This document shows positions 39,101 to 49,213 of a stretch of 64,000 bases of DNA, one piece after another. The translations under genes were made by a program, and so were the position numbers. The notes under the pieces were generated by a model that saw nothing but the letters and a program-made list of their open reading frames with translations, was not told where the DNA came from and did not search any database. This DNA is from Entomortierella parvispora (lineage: Eukaryota; Mortierellomycota; Mortierellomycetes; Mortierellales; Mortierellaceae). The stretch spans positions 1,922,001 to 1,986,000 of the forward strand of contig OY752149.1 in NCBI GenBank assembly GCA_963573315.1, in the 5' to 3' direction. Numbering within the stretch: position 1 is the stretch's first letter; each line of letters opens with the position of its first letter.

Positions 39101-40288
39101 CTGAGGAGGGTAAGGGTGAGGATGAGTGTGTTGTGAGTGCGGATGAGGATGTGGATGCGAATGCGACAGCGAATACGGGTACGGGTGGAGCGCAGGTGAA
39201 AGAGAAGAAAGAGGGGCGCAAATCTGATGAGACTCTTGCTGAGGCAACTGATGGGGGATCACTTGAGGGTGTCGCAGCTGCTGAGGCCTGGCCGCTGTGG
39301 TGTATCCGCCAAAGTCTGTATGATGCACCATTCTGTCTACTCGATCTCTTTGCTGCTGCTGCTGCTGCTGCTGCTGCTGAAGTCTCAAGATGGACAAAGG
39401 AAGAAGCTGGGGGTTCCGGCGGGGCTGGGCTCGGAATTGAGGTTGCACTTGAGGTTGCACCTGAGGCTGCATGACGGTCTGCTGGATCGCCTTTCTTTGC
39501 TGCCCATGCTGCTCATGCTGCTGCGAGTATAAAAGACCGGTGGGTGAATTGGGCGGGAACCCTCCATGTGGATCACCTTGGCTTCCTGGAACGTGACCAG
39601 CACGGAGAGGCGACGATGGCGAAGGGAACAGAGACCCAGACAGAGAGTGAATATCTGCATTCAGTAGATCGGAAGTAGATGTCAACGAGACTTGTCGCAC
39701 TATCGTCTGAAATTCAGAAGACAGCGAGGCAACGACCATCGAGCCATTCGCTCCCTCGGGGTGAGGCTTGACTGGGACTATGGCCAGGGGATGAGAAATT
39801 TCCGACGACTGGCGTTGCTCTCGAGAAGTGAGCGACAGCGCCATAGTGGCGGACAAGGGCAAAGTGCCTACGCTGAGAAGGCTCGTAGAGGTCTCCACGT
39901 CAGGGGCAGTTGTGGGAGAAACTGTGGACGCAGTGACTTCAGTTGCAGAGGGAGACAAAGTGGCCGCGAAGGTATCCACAGCGCCTTGGCTAGTTTGAAG
40001 AATCATATCAGCGCACTCGGAGGCAGAGAGGAATGTATCACTATTCATTGATTGGGAATGATGTATAAGGCAAGAAAGCACAGGGTGAGTAACAATGTTA
40101 CAGTGAACATGTCGCGTCCGTTATTTGATCCAGGAGATCGCGTCTTACGACGGTGATTCGATAGTGGAGGTTGAAGTTGGCGGCTGGAGGGTGCTGAGGG
40201 TTGCATCATAGGGGCCAAAATCAATGGAGTTCATATTGTCCAAGTTGTCCAAGTCGAATAGGTCCAGGTTAATTTGAGCAGGATCCAT
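36123..40288 (-). CDS. Large Gln-rich C2H2 zinc-finger transcription factor
   Basis: Exons 40288-40149, 40040-38591, 38542-37801, 37715-37587 and 37504-36123 give about 1280 residues. Exon 1 has an acidic Asp/Leu-rich start (MDPAQINLDLFDLDNLD), like an activation domain. Exon 2 is dominated by Gln/His/Pro, with poly-Gln runs coded at 38729-38765, 38997-39022 and 39349-39381. Two zinc-finger units lie near residues 1077-1155: CTFSSCPRTF...HLVSH, then a longer FWCDEC ... HDLLRHKREQH. Basic and acidic coiled-coil-like stretches end the protein. Presumably a nuclear regulator; target unknown. The 48-nt intron 38543-38590 is divisible by three and could be retained without a stop. Confidence 0.82.
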
Positions 40289-41428
40289 TGAGTTCAACGG
40301 TACGTCGTAAATCAAAAGTGAAGCAAATGATCGCGTGCGAAAGTAAGTGAACAAGGCTGGTTAGCGGTTTGTCAGATCGATGTTGGATTGAAAATGCGGC
40401 AAGCAATAGAAAAGGGACAGTACGTAGAGGGTAGTGAAAAGGAAGAAGGGGAAGAACCCTGGGTGCAAGCAGAGGTATACATTATATAGACCGTGTGCCA
40501 TTCTGTCACCACAACCTCGTCTACTATTCTCGCATGATTAATCAGAAGCCAAGGTAAAGGCAGCGACAAGGGAAAAGCAGTAAAGTAATAAAAGCGAATG
40601 GCAATGAACGACAATCGCTCCCCGCAACTGATGTTGAAAGAACGACTCTTTCCCTGTTTTCCATGCCTCTTACAAATAAGTACCACAGGCAAAGGAAAAA
40701 AAAGCCTTGGGCGGTTTGTGGATTGTTCCTGGAAGGATATTTGACGCGTTGAAAAGTGAACGGCTTGTTCTGAACTCTCTTTACGTGCAAGGGAGGCGCA
40801 CGTCCTAGGGGTTTTTTACTCGTAGTTCCCTCCATTCACTACGGTGCACTCTCTCAGATGGCACCTTACAAAGTAACCACCTCCATCCCCCCCCCCCCAA
40901 AAAAAAAAAAAAAAAAAAACTAGACAAGATCGTGGAGTGAATACTAATCTATCTCTTCTTACTTGTACCACTCTAGGTGAGATTTTTGTTGAGGCTTTTT
41001 CATCCGAGAACAGAGCGGTGGAAGAAACGGGTGATTTGATACCAAGTAGTTGGGCGTATGTGGACTACCGGGGGGGTAGAGAGGGGTTTTACGGACACAG
41101 GGGAAGGTACGGTGGTCACAATAGAGCAAAAGAGAGAGCAGAGAGAAAGATGGCTACGGGAACCACGCGGATATACACCGGTGGCTGAGAGGGTGACGAC
41201 AAGGACGAGGACTCTGCGACGCGACCAAGTTGGCCAGCATCGAAGAGCATGCACATGTAATTTTTGGTGGCAAAAAGTGACTGCGATTTTGTGCGTGGCT
41301 TGTGTGTACTATTGTCCTTGCCTCTCTTGTCTGCGCACAAGAAAGCGCGGTTCTCGACTTGCTGTCCTCTGTCCGTTGTCCTTTGTTTCCAACGCACTCT
41401 AGCTCAAGTTCCCTCGCATCACCAACAA
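40289..41428. promoter_or_regulatory. Divergent promoter region, zinc-finger factor / GPN1
   Basis: About 1.1 kb between divergent starts. It contains a C10-A20 double homopolymer at 40890-40919 and a GGTGG/GAGAG-rich segment before GPN1. No confident gene in between. Confidence 0.5.
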
Positions 41429-42878
41429 ATGTCTACACCCGCACCATCCACAACTGCTACCCCTGATGCTGCTGCAGGAGACAAGCGTCCTCCCGTCATT
41501 CTCTGCATTGGCATGGCTGGTTCTGGAAAGACCACGTTCATGCAGGTACTACCAGCGCACCAAGACCCTTTACATGGACCTTCCCCAAAATTCACCAAGA
41601 CTCATGAACTAATGCAGAAGTACAATATAATTTCTATAGCGTCTGAATGCTCATTTACACTCCAAGAAGCAGCCACCATATATCCTCAACCTGGACCCTG
41701 CTGTTGGCCACCTTCCTTTTGCCGCCAACATTGATATCAGAGACACCGTCAACTACAAGGAGGTCATGAAGCAGTATGTTTCATCTGGGATACCAAGCAT
41801 TGTCGCTCGCAAGGAGCGTTAATTCTTTCCAAGGAATCACAACATTAACGGCTCTAAACATGTTCTCGTGGATAGATACAACCTTGGGCCCAACGGAGGA
41901 ATTCTCACAGCACTGAACCTGTTCACTACAAAGTTTGATCAGGTCCTCGGATTTGTAGAAAAGCGTGCCCCTACTTTGGAGTAAGTAACAGCTTTTTGGA
42001 AAACAGTTGTCATTTTGGACAGGATGCTTTCGCAAGAAAGAGATGTGTGAGGGTGTTAACATCCCTTTGTACAATATCATAGTTATATTCTCGTTGACAC
42101 ACCTGGACAGATCGAGATTTTCACATGGTCAGCATCAGGATCCATCATCACGGATACCCTTGCCGCCACATATCCCACCATGATTGCCTACATTATCGAC
42201 ACCCCCAGGACCGCCGCCCCAGCCACTTTTATGAGCAACATGTTGTACGCCTGCAGTATTCTCTACAAGACCAAGGTGCCTTTCATCTTGGTTTTCAACA
42301 AGACTGATGTGAAATCCCACGATTTCGCGCTGGAATGGATGACAGACTTTGAGGTCTTCCAGGAGGCGCTGAGAAAAGATTCTTCTTATATGAGCTCTTT
42401 GATGACCTCAATGTGCTTGGCGTTGGACGAATTCTATGCTCATCTCAAGGTCGTGGGCGTGAGTGCAGTCACTGGAGCAGGCATGGATGATTTCTTGAAG
42501 GCCGTAGATGAGGCCGTGGTAGAATACGACCAGGACTATAAACCAGAGCTGGAAAGAGTCTTGGAGGAGAGGCGTCAAAAGAAGGAAGCCGAGAAGGAGG
42601 AGCAGATGGCGCGCTTGATGAAGGATATGGCTATGGACGAGAAGGGTAGAGAAGTCAAGTTTGGAGCTGGATCTCGTAAGGGCAAGGGCAAAGCTTCTGC
42701 CATGGAGGATGATGATGAAGAAGAGGAGGAGGATAGCGACCGGGAGCCCTCTTACAGAGACGATTCTGACTCGGACGGAGCAGATATGGAGGCGTTCGCC
42801 GCGGAAGAGGAGGAGAGACGCGATAGACTTGAGGAGGAATCGCTGAAGCGTTATCTTTCTGGTCAACGTCTTGAATAA
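41429..42878 (+). CDS. NPA3: GPN-loop GTPase 1
   Basis: Required for nuclear import and assembly of RNA polymerase II. Exons 41429-41545, 41640-41773, 41876-41980 and 42083-42878 give 383 residues, like yeast Npa3. The G1 loop GMAGSGKTT, the defining GPN loop (YNLGPNGGI), the G3 motif VDTPGQIE and the G4 motif FNKTDVK are intact. The C-terminal 110 residues are a charged coiled coil plus an acidic [11 protein letters not shown] tail, as in the family. All introns are about 95-105 nt with TAG acceptors. The gene converges on the fucosyltransferase-like gene with 141 bp between the stops. Confidence 0.95.
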
Positions 42879-43019
42879 GATTGCTCCGTCGTTTACCTGC
42901 ATGCATGCACCCATCATATCCACTTTCATCAAATAAACACAAAAAAAAATTGCATAGCCATTCCAGCTAAAGTGTCTTGGTGGCGACATTAGTTTTATTT
43001 GTTTGAGAAGTGATGTCCA

Positions 43020-45818
43020 CTACATGAAGATAGCTCTGCGGCCATACCAGTCCTCCTGGCGATAAGATCCGATCTTGGCCGTAGAACTGACCTGGACTCC
43101 AATCATAGCTTGGGCCCTCGCCAGAAACAGTTGCTCAATCATCAGGGCACCAAAAGAGCCAAGAACACGCTGTGAGCCCATAGCCTGATGGTCCAGGACG
43201 TGCCATCCCATGGCTCTAAACTCGTCCAGTTCCCTTTGGTGCTCCTCACATCCGACTGTGTAACCGTCCTTTTGCAGGTATTGGACATTGTTCGTGTCGT
43301 TGTCCTCGTCCTCAAAAAGCGTAGTCCTACTGGACAACTCTTCTTCAGACGACGAAAACCGATTCGATGGCGAGAGGGAGGACATGGCCGAGGATGCCGA
43401 GGAAGATGAAGACACAATTACATAGACAGGAAGGCCTCGCAGCTGAGGATTGTGGACTTGGGTTGTGCGCAGCTTCAAAGCGAGCTCCTGGGCGGTGGGA
43501 AGACAGGACGAGAGCGAAGACGAGATTTGGTGTTGTTGGAACAATCGCCTTTGGTGTGGAAAGTGCAGCTGGCAGTAGTTTGAAAACTCTGGACCTCGGA
43601 CAACATGAATGGCGATGTAGGGACCCAGGGGAGTAGGGACCGTGCTGTGGTCGCTGTTGACGTGGCGGTCAGTGTAGTAGCTATTATACCGATGGCTGTT
43701 GCTGTAGGTGCGTTCATTAAAAGGGTCATCGCGGTTGTAATTATTGCTGCTTCTGCCTCCCTCATAGCTCTCTCCTGCATTCACCAGCTTGGTCCTGTCT
43801 ATTGTTACAGTCATGTCTTGATGGTCGGCATGTTCGTTGTGCGGATAGATCCATGCGCTGGAGTGATCCATCGGTTCGCTACGGTCGCCCTCATCCTGCT
43901 CATTCACATACTTTCGTTGTGCCTGCATCTGCGATTGCCACGATCGTGCCTCTGCAGCCGATGAAGATGAGGCAGGAATGCCGTTATATCCACTGTTCAG
44001 TGCTCGGACTAGCTCCACAAACAACTTTTGAACCCGAGGCTTGAAATACAGATAACGACCAAAAAGATCCCAATCCTCTCGAGCTGGGACTTCGATCTTG
44101 AAAGCGTTTGTGATGCACATGAAAGAAGGTTCGCTCTCTTCTTGGACTCTAAGACTTTGAACCAGGCTGTTAAATCCTGCTGAAGAAGCGCCCTCGGTCA
44201 AGGTCGAATCCAATGAGAGATCAAACCTCCATTCTCGAAGAAACTCTTTTGCTGTATTATCCAGGGGATGGGCCGTTCCGACGTCACAAGTGATATGGCA
44301 ACGAAGCGTCTCACTGGACTCCATTCGGAAGGCAGAGAGCTCTCGAAGGTCCTGGAGCTCTATTACTTTGGCGCCGGTGAGTTGCATGAAGGAATCGAGA
44401 TCAAAGTAATCGGACCAAGGTTGACTTTTACGCGAGTCGTCCATTCTGGAGGCTGTGATAGGCGGTACGATCAAGGTCCGGCCCAGAGATTTAGCCACCA
44501 TAACGGCGCGCAGCATTCCATGGAATTGAAACGTCAGTCCACCGGATGGTAGGTAGATCATGTACTTTGTCGAAAGATCGAGTCGTGATTTTAGAGAAAA
44601 TCCTGCTTTGGACAATTGCGGTTGCTGAGGGCGACTCTCCAAAGGTTGATTCCGAAACGGGATTACATAGTCCTCCTCGAGCTCTAAAAAGTCCTCCTCT
44701 GAGAGCGACTCGGAGCTGCTCTCACTCCAAATGTCAACAAGGACCTCCTCCTCCTGGCGTGCAGCCCCCTCATCCCAGGAGAATTCTGTGGAATCCATAG
44801 CTGATCTGTATTCCTGTGCGTCTTCGTCCAGGACCTCATAGCCGCTGTCTTCTGCCGCGGTCACAACCTTTTCTATTTGCTCATTGTCATCGTCCATGAT
44901 GAGCATCATCAGGGCAGAGTCCGCGTTGATCTCTTTCTCGTCTTCCTCTTGACCCTCCCTGTTTTCGTCGTCCTCAGAATCCTCATCCCTATCGTTACTG
45001 GTTTGATGGCCATTGAGTTCCTCATCGTCGTCGTCGTCTTCTCTATAGAAATAGTCCCCTGCTTTACCGTCATCAGAACCGTCCTCGTCCTCGTACTCGT
45101 CATCTTCCCGGTACTCCTCCTCACCCTCTCCATCATCTACTGAGGAAGACTGAAGATTACCGCCACGTCGTGACTCATAAAGAAGCCCCCATGGATCTTT
45201 GCTTCTGGATGATTCAAGGCCAAGACGGTTTCCAGAAGTTCCTGCAAAGAGGCTTTTGCCCCCAAATGCCAATGTCGAAGCTATTCCATGATCCTGATGT
45301 CTTTGTCTTGCAGAGGCCTTCGAGGTCTGATCTGTTATAGAGCGTTTGCAAAGGCCTGTCGAGAAGTCGCAGCCAGAATAGTGATAGAGCACCACTGTCA
45401 ACGATGAAAATGAAAAGAGGACGGAGAGAAGTAACAGGATATGACGATTTCGCTTGGCGCTTTGGCGCTGGTTCACTGATGGATGCCAGTGGACCTGTAG
45501 CTGATGCCTCTTTTTGGGAGACGGGATTGATCTGGAGGATGACTGAGAAGAAGAAAGGATCGAGGATGGGGATATCGGTGATCTTGATGCGGCTGAAATG
45601 GGAGATGGTGGAGGCAAAGGCGAAGGGCTATCATGCATGTTGACGATGTGTGTTGAGATCCTCATGTTCTGGCTCGGGGCGTAGTGATGGATGTGTTGGT
45701 AGTAGGGAGGAGGAGAGGCCCTGCAGGCTGGGTAGAATTCATGTTCTTCTAGAGACGAGGAATCGTCAGCGTCTGTTGAATGCGGATGCGAATGAGTCTG
45801 GGAGTAGAGGTGGGCCAT
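43020..45818 (-). CDS. Putative GDP-fucose O-fucosyltransferase-like type II membrane protein
   Basis: Single exon of 932 residues. The ATG at 45818 is in a good context (CCACCATGG). A Ser/Pro-rich cytosolic tail of about 120 residues is followed by one transmembrane segment at 126-146, then an acidic Asp/Glu stem at about 230-400. The C-terminal half resembles the GT65/GT68-type fold: YLPSGGLTFQFHGMLRAV and SLGRTLIVPP near 420 match the GG..NQ..g..A..lgRTL start. IAIHVVRGPEF stands where the family has its HxRxGD-type donor motif, and the end VQVSSTAKIGSYRQ fits the last strand. The Asp-for-Pro difference in the donor motif makes activity uncertain. Confidence 0.6.
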   Translation of the reverse strand: MAHLYSQTHSHPHSTDADDSSSLEEHEFYPACRASPPPYYQHIHHYAPSQNMRISTHIVNMHDSPSPLPPPSPISAASRSPISPSSILSSSQSSSRSIPSPKKRHQLQVHWHPSVNQRQSAKRNRHILLLLSVLFSFSSLTVVLYHYSGCDFSTGLCKRSITDQTSKASARQRHQDHGIASTLAFGGKSLFAGTSGNRLGLESSRSKDPWGLLYESRRGGNLQSSSVDDGEGEEEYREDDEYEDEDGSDDGKAGDYFYREDDDDDEELNGHQTSNDRDEDSEDDENREGQEEDEKEINADSALMMLIMDDDNEQIEKVVTAAEDSGYEVLDEDAQEYRSAMDSTEFSWDEGAARQEEEVLVDIWSESSSESLSEEDFLELEEDYVIPFRNQPLESRPQQPQLSKAGFSLKSRLDLSTKYMIYLPSGGLTFQFHGMLRAVMVAKSLGRTLIVPPITASRMDDSRKSQPWSDYFDLDSFMQLTGAKVIELQDLRELSAFRMESSETLRCHITCDVGTAHPLDNTAKEFLREWRFDLSLDSTLTEGASSAGFNSLVQSLRVQEESEPSFMCITNAFKIEVPAREDWDLFGRYLYFKPRVQKLFVELVRALNSGYNGIPASSSSAAEARSWQSQMQAQRKYVNEQDEGDRSEPMDHSSAWIYPHNEHADHQDMTVTIDRTKLVNAGESYEGGRSSNNYNRDDPFNERTYSNSHRYNSYYTDRHVNSDHSTVPTPLGPYIAIHVVRGPEFSNYCQLHFPHQRRLFQQHQISSSLSSCLPTAQELALKLRTTQVHNPQLRGLPVYVIVSSSSSASSAMSSLSPSNRFSSSEEELSSRTTLFEDEDNDTNNVQYLQKDGYTVGCEEHQRELDEFRAMGWHVLDHQAMGSQRVLGSFGALMIEQLFLARAQAMIGVQVSSTAKIGSYRQEDWYGRRAIFM

Positions 45819-47192
45819 GGTGGTGGTGCTGGTGGTGCAAGAGTATTAGTGTCAATGTACAAAGAGAGGGGGAGTGTGAGAGAAAAGAGAGAGAAAAGAA
45901 AGAGAAGAGAAAGAGGAGGACAAAGAGCCCTTTTTTCTTTGTTGCCACCGACCCGCGTTGTCTCGACTGGACTGTCGCCGTGCGCACAAGCCAGGTGCGT
46001 GTGTGTTAGTGTGTACCTGTCGACGTGCCTGTGTGTCCATCCAGACGCGCGCTCCTCTCTTTCGCGCTCCGTCGTGTCTGTCTGTGGCTCTACAGCTGCC
46101 TCCTTTCCCGCTCTCTTCCCTTTGTTCTTTTGCTGCTCCTCTGTCGCTCTCCGTCACCTCCTTCTTTTTCCCTCTCGTCTTTCTTTTTCTTTTTTCTATT
46201 TTTTCCCATCTCCCTCAAGTCTAGATCGACTCGGGTGCCATATGCATGACACAATCTTACCCCGGAACCGCCGTCCCCCTTTCCCCTCCGCCCAACTTTA
46301 ACCGACCCCTTTCTCCCTCTCTCTCTCTCCCTCCCACTCTCTCCTCACCACTGTGAATACTTGTGAACCAAGAAAAGAAATCCGAGTTACTCCTGGCTCC
46401 TGGCCCCGCGCGATGTTTGCTGCTGTTGATGAAGGTCAGGGGACTGGGTTGCATCCCTTTCGCAACAATGCTTTGAGCGGAGTCGCATTCCTTCAACCTA
46501 TAAACACTCACATTCAACTGCATGATAGATGTGGCCCTACCAGGTTGGTGGGCAGGGGAGGCAAGAGAGGGGGTTCAGGGCAAAGAGACACCTTGTTCCC
46601 CAGGATGTTTACAAAAAATGGGTGGAAAGATCCCTATTCGGACTTGACAAACGGTAATGACGGCAGAGATCTATTTGCTGCCTCAAGAAAGAGGCCCGTT
46701 CTGTAATCTAAACGTTATTAATATTCAGAATGTTAAAGTTTTCCGGTAGGGCCAGACTGAGGCGGTGGTAATCAATGAGAACGGCTGTGCCGGACTAATT
46801 GCCATGTGTCGCTGGGAAAGCGCCATCTCCTTTATGGATACGAGAGAATAGTGCTGTCCGAGAAGAGTCCTGCAGGGTCTTTACAGTTAATAAGTGATGC
46901 AAACAAAGACGGCGATCACGGGAAAAAATTGTTCGGAGACCGAAGTAGCCAGGCGCAAGTGTGATGGATGGAAAACACACTTCTATCTATCTATCTCTGA
47001 CTCGTCCACTAGCCATTGTTGTACATCACAAGGACAAATGTCCGAAAGAACATTGGGATTGACTTTGCCCTCCTCCAACAGGATACTTTTCACCTCATTT
47101 CAACCGTAAAGCTCAACCGGGAATAGACACCTGTTGCGTTTCTTTCAATGGAGTGATTATCTAGTCTCTGAATGACCCTAGCGTGAAATTTT
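45819..47192. other. Promoter of the fucosyltransferase-like gene and adjoining non-coding sequence
   Basis: About 1.4 kb. The first 500 bp are pyrimidine-rich toward 46330 with (CT) and TTTC tracts and GTGTGTG runs. Beyond 46350 only short frames occur. I found no supported gene; further decayed CRN sequence could be present upstream of 47193. Confidence 0.4.
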
Positions 47193-47490
47193 TCACTTGT
47201 CATCCGGTCCAATAGAGATAAGTGTCTGGACCGATGATTCTTGGAAGACATCACATAAATTGGTGGACTCTTCAAACTTCTCCTTCAACGGGACATCACC
47301 AAACAAGATCCTCGCGCGACTGTTCATGGTGACCTTCTTTAGTGATTTGTTATATAGCAGGGATGTAGTGAAATGGACTCTGTGGCCTCGATGAGGTTTA
47401 TGGGGTGGCCTGTGGTCTCGGTAGACTCAATATCGACAGGGAATGAGGCCGAGCAGCCATTAACAATGAAGCAAAGAGTGAAGAATATTC
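47193..47490 (-). pseudogene. Decayed Crinkler N-terminal header
   Basis: On the minus strand, FIVNGCSASFPVDIEST leads into an EATES segment. A second frame has FGDVPLKEKFEEST, then NLCDVFQE and a TLISI strand before a TGA at 47195-47193. Together they match the first and second halves of the CRN ubiquitin-like header also present in the gene at 26.3 kb. The halves are in different frames, no start ATG is at the expected place and no downstream effector region was found, so it is a remnant. Confidence 0.55.
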
Positions 47491-47873
47491 CTCTCGTAGT
47501 GCCGCGGAGGCTTGAAAGGAGTATGAAGGGAGGTGAAAGAAAAGGAAGGAATAGCGACATGGTGGAGATGGTGACGCACTTCTGAAACACGATCACATAT
47601 TGGAGACACACACCATTGGCGCAATCTACATCGAGGTTCAAGAAGGTGGGATAGGAAACAGGTACAAAAGCACGTACACGACAGAGACGCGAACTCGTTG
47701 ACAAGAAACTACAGGTAGAAAGAAAGAACCCATCGAAATCTCAGACCGTCCCCACACACACAGAGGCGGAAAGAGGAAAGGCAGAGGCACCCGGAAGCTG
47801 CTCTAGCACTGGCGATTTAACCGGCAAATTATCCCGGCGATTGTTGCACATGGAAGATGGTACTATACATTGA
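47491..47873. other. Non-coding gap
   Basis: About 380 bp between the CRN remnant and the small membrane protein gene; nothing recognised. Confidence 0.35.
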
Positions 47874-48494
47874 CTATGAATACGATGGTGGGACGTCTGC
47901 AGCAGTAGGGGGCAATGTCGGAGAGGAGGAAGAAGGCTCAAAGTCATCCATCTCTATTGGCTCGTTCAGCTCCAGACGCCGAGAATATCGACTACATGAA
48001 GAAGAGACACTGCAGCGTCCACCGAGCGAAACGGCCTTTTTGAGGCTCTTGGTGGAAGAATTGATCATGAGCAGTAACTTGATCTGTTGCGGTGTACTGT
48101 CATTGTTTGTGGGAAAGGGGTGAGGAGACCTTGTTGCCTTTGATGTCGAGGCTGCCCTCGCGGCGGTTACTGTCCTGCTTGCCGCCGCTGTTGCTGCTAT
48201 TGAGGATGGGTCAAACGGTTGTTGTGCTAAAGTGGAAGACTCCAAGACTTCTGCCGAAACCTTTTCGAGTGGAGGTGCGCCTTGTCTGCGTATCGTGCGC
48301 CGTTTGCGAGCAGAAGTGCAGCAGCAAGGCCGATAATCCATGTCCTCAAGCAAGGCTCGAGCACAGGTTGCGCATGGACAGGGTAAGTGATTCGAGTGGT
48401 GATCCAGGTATGCGGGTGAAGAGGGGGTCTGCAGCAACGAGACGATCAGGGCCACGGACGAGAACGTGGACATGACGACGGCTGTGACGATCAT
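47874..48494 (-). CDS. Small hypothetical single-pass membrane protein
   Basis: A 206-codon frame starts at ATG 48494. Residues 1-24 form one hydrophobic segment (MIVTAVVMSTFSSVALIVSL), possibly a signal anchor. A Cys-rich patch follows (CPCATCARALLEDMDYRPCCC, trimmed here to its Cys pattern CxCxxCx12CCC). The rest is Ser/Thr/Ala-rich and probably disordered, ending in a Pro/Ser tail with PTAADVPPSYS. I do not recognise a family. The frame continues upstream through low-complexity leader sequence, so the start is tentative. It is divergent from the Spt23-like gene. Confidence 0.45.
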   Translation of the reverse strand: MIVTAVVMSTFSSVALIVSLLQTPSSPAYLDHHSNHLPCPCATCARALLEDMDYRPCCCTSARKRRTIRRQGAPPLEKVSAEVLESSTLAQQPFDPSSIAATAAASRTVTAARAASTSKATRSPHPFPTNNDSTPQQIKLLLMINSSTKSLKKAVSLGGRCSVSSSCSRYSRRLELNEPIEMDDFEPSSSSPTLPPTAADVPPSYS

Positions 48495-49213
48495 GAGGAG
48501 AGGGAGGGGGAACGAAGGAAAGGTTGAGGGGAGATGAGAGATAGAGGATGCAGGTGTGTGTGTGTGTATGCTATTAGAGTGGAAGATGGTGAAGGACTGT
48601 CGGTTGCAGGTTGTGAGGTGGGAAGGTGAGAAGAGAAAGAGGTTGCATGGGTCGATCGACCGGTACCAGGTAACAAACAAAAACCTTGAAGAAAAAAAAG
48701 TCAAAAAAAAGAAAGGCACAGAGTGCAACAATGACCGTGCGCACAAGCCACTGCTGCAGAATCAAAAGTGCATCTGCGAGGGTGGCTGAGATGAGACAGG
48801 ACTGTTTTCAAGGTAAAGACTAGCTTCAGTACGAAAAAGACAGGGCGCATTGCGGCGTACGTAGCGCTTGGATTTCCCGCAGCTCCAATCGTCGGAGCTC
48901 CGCTGCCCGCTGCGAGCGGAGCAGGGGCGAGAGGGGCAGAAAGCACGTTCACGGCTACGACGATTCGCATGCAATCGTGCATAGGGCATAGGTGTCCATG
49001 TATCTGGCTGGGCTTGCTTGAGGTGGAGGTGGTCCCTGTGCGCGCTCGGCCTTGTTGGTTCTTTCTTCTTGTTTCTCTTTCTCTCATCCTCTCCTCTTCT
49101 AAGCCTGATCCTCTCTCTATTCCCATTCATCAACTGGATCAGCTCCTCTCTTCTCTTCACTCTCACCTCCCTTCCACACCCTCGACATTCCCGCATCTCC
49201 CCTCTCCTCTCCA
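48495..49213. promoter_or_regulatory. Divergent promoter region, small membrane protein / Spt23-like gene
   Basis: About 720 bp between divergent starts. The last 150 bp before 49214 are CT-rich, typical of leaders in this window. GAGCTCCGCTGCCCGCTGCG-like GC-rich sequence lies at 48895-48915. Confidence 0.45.
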
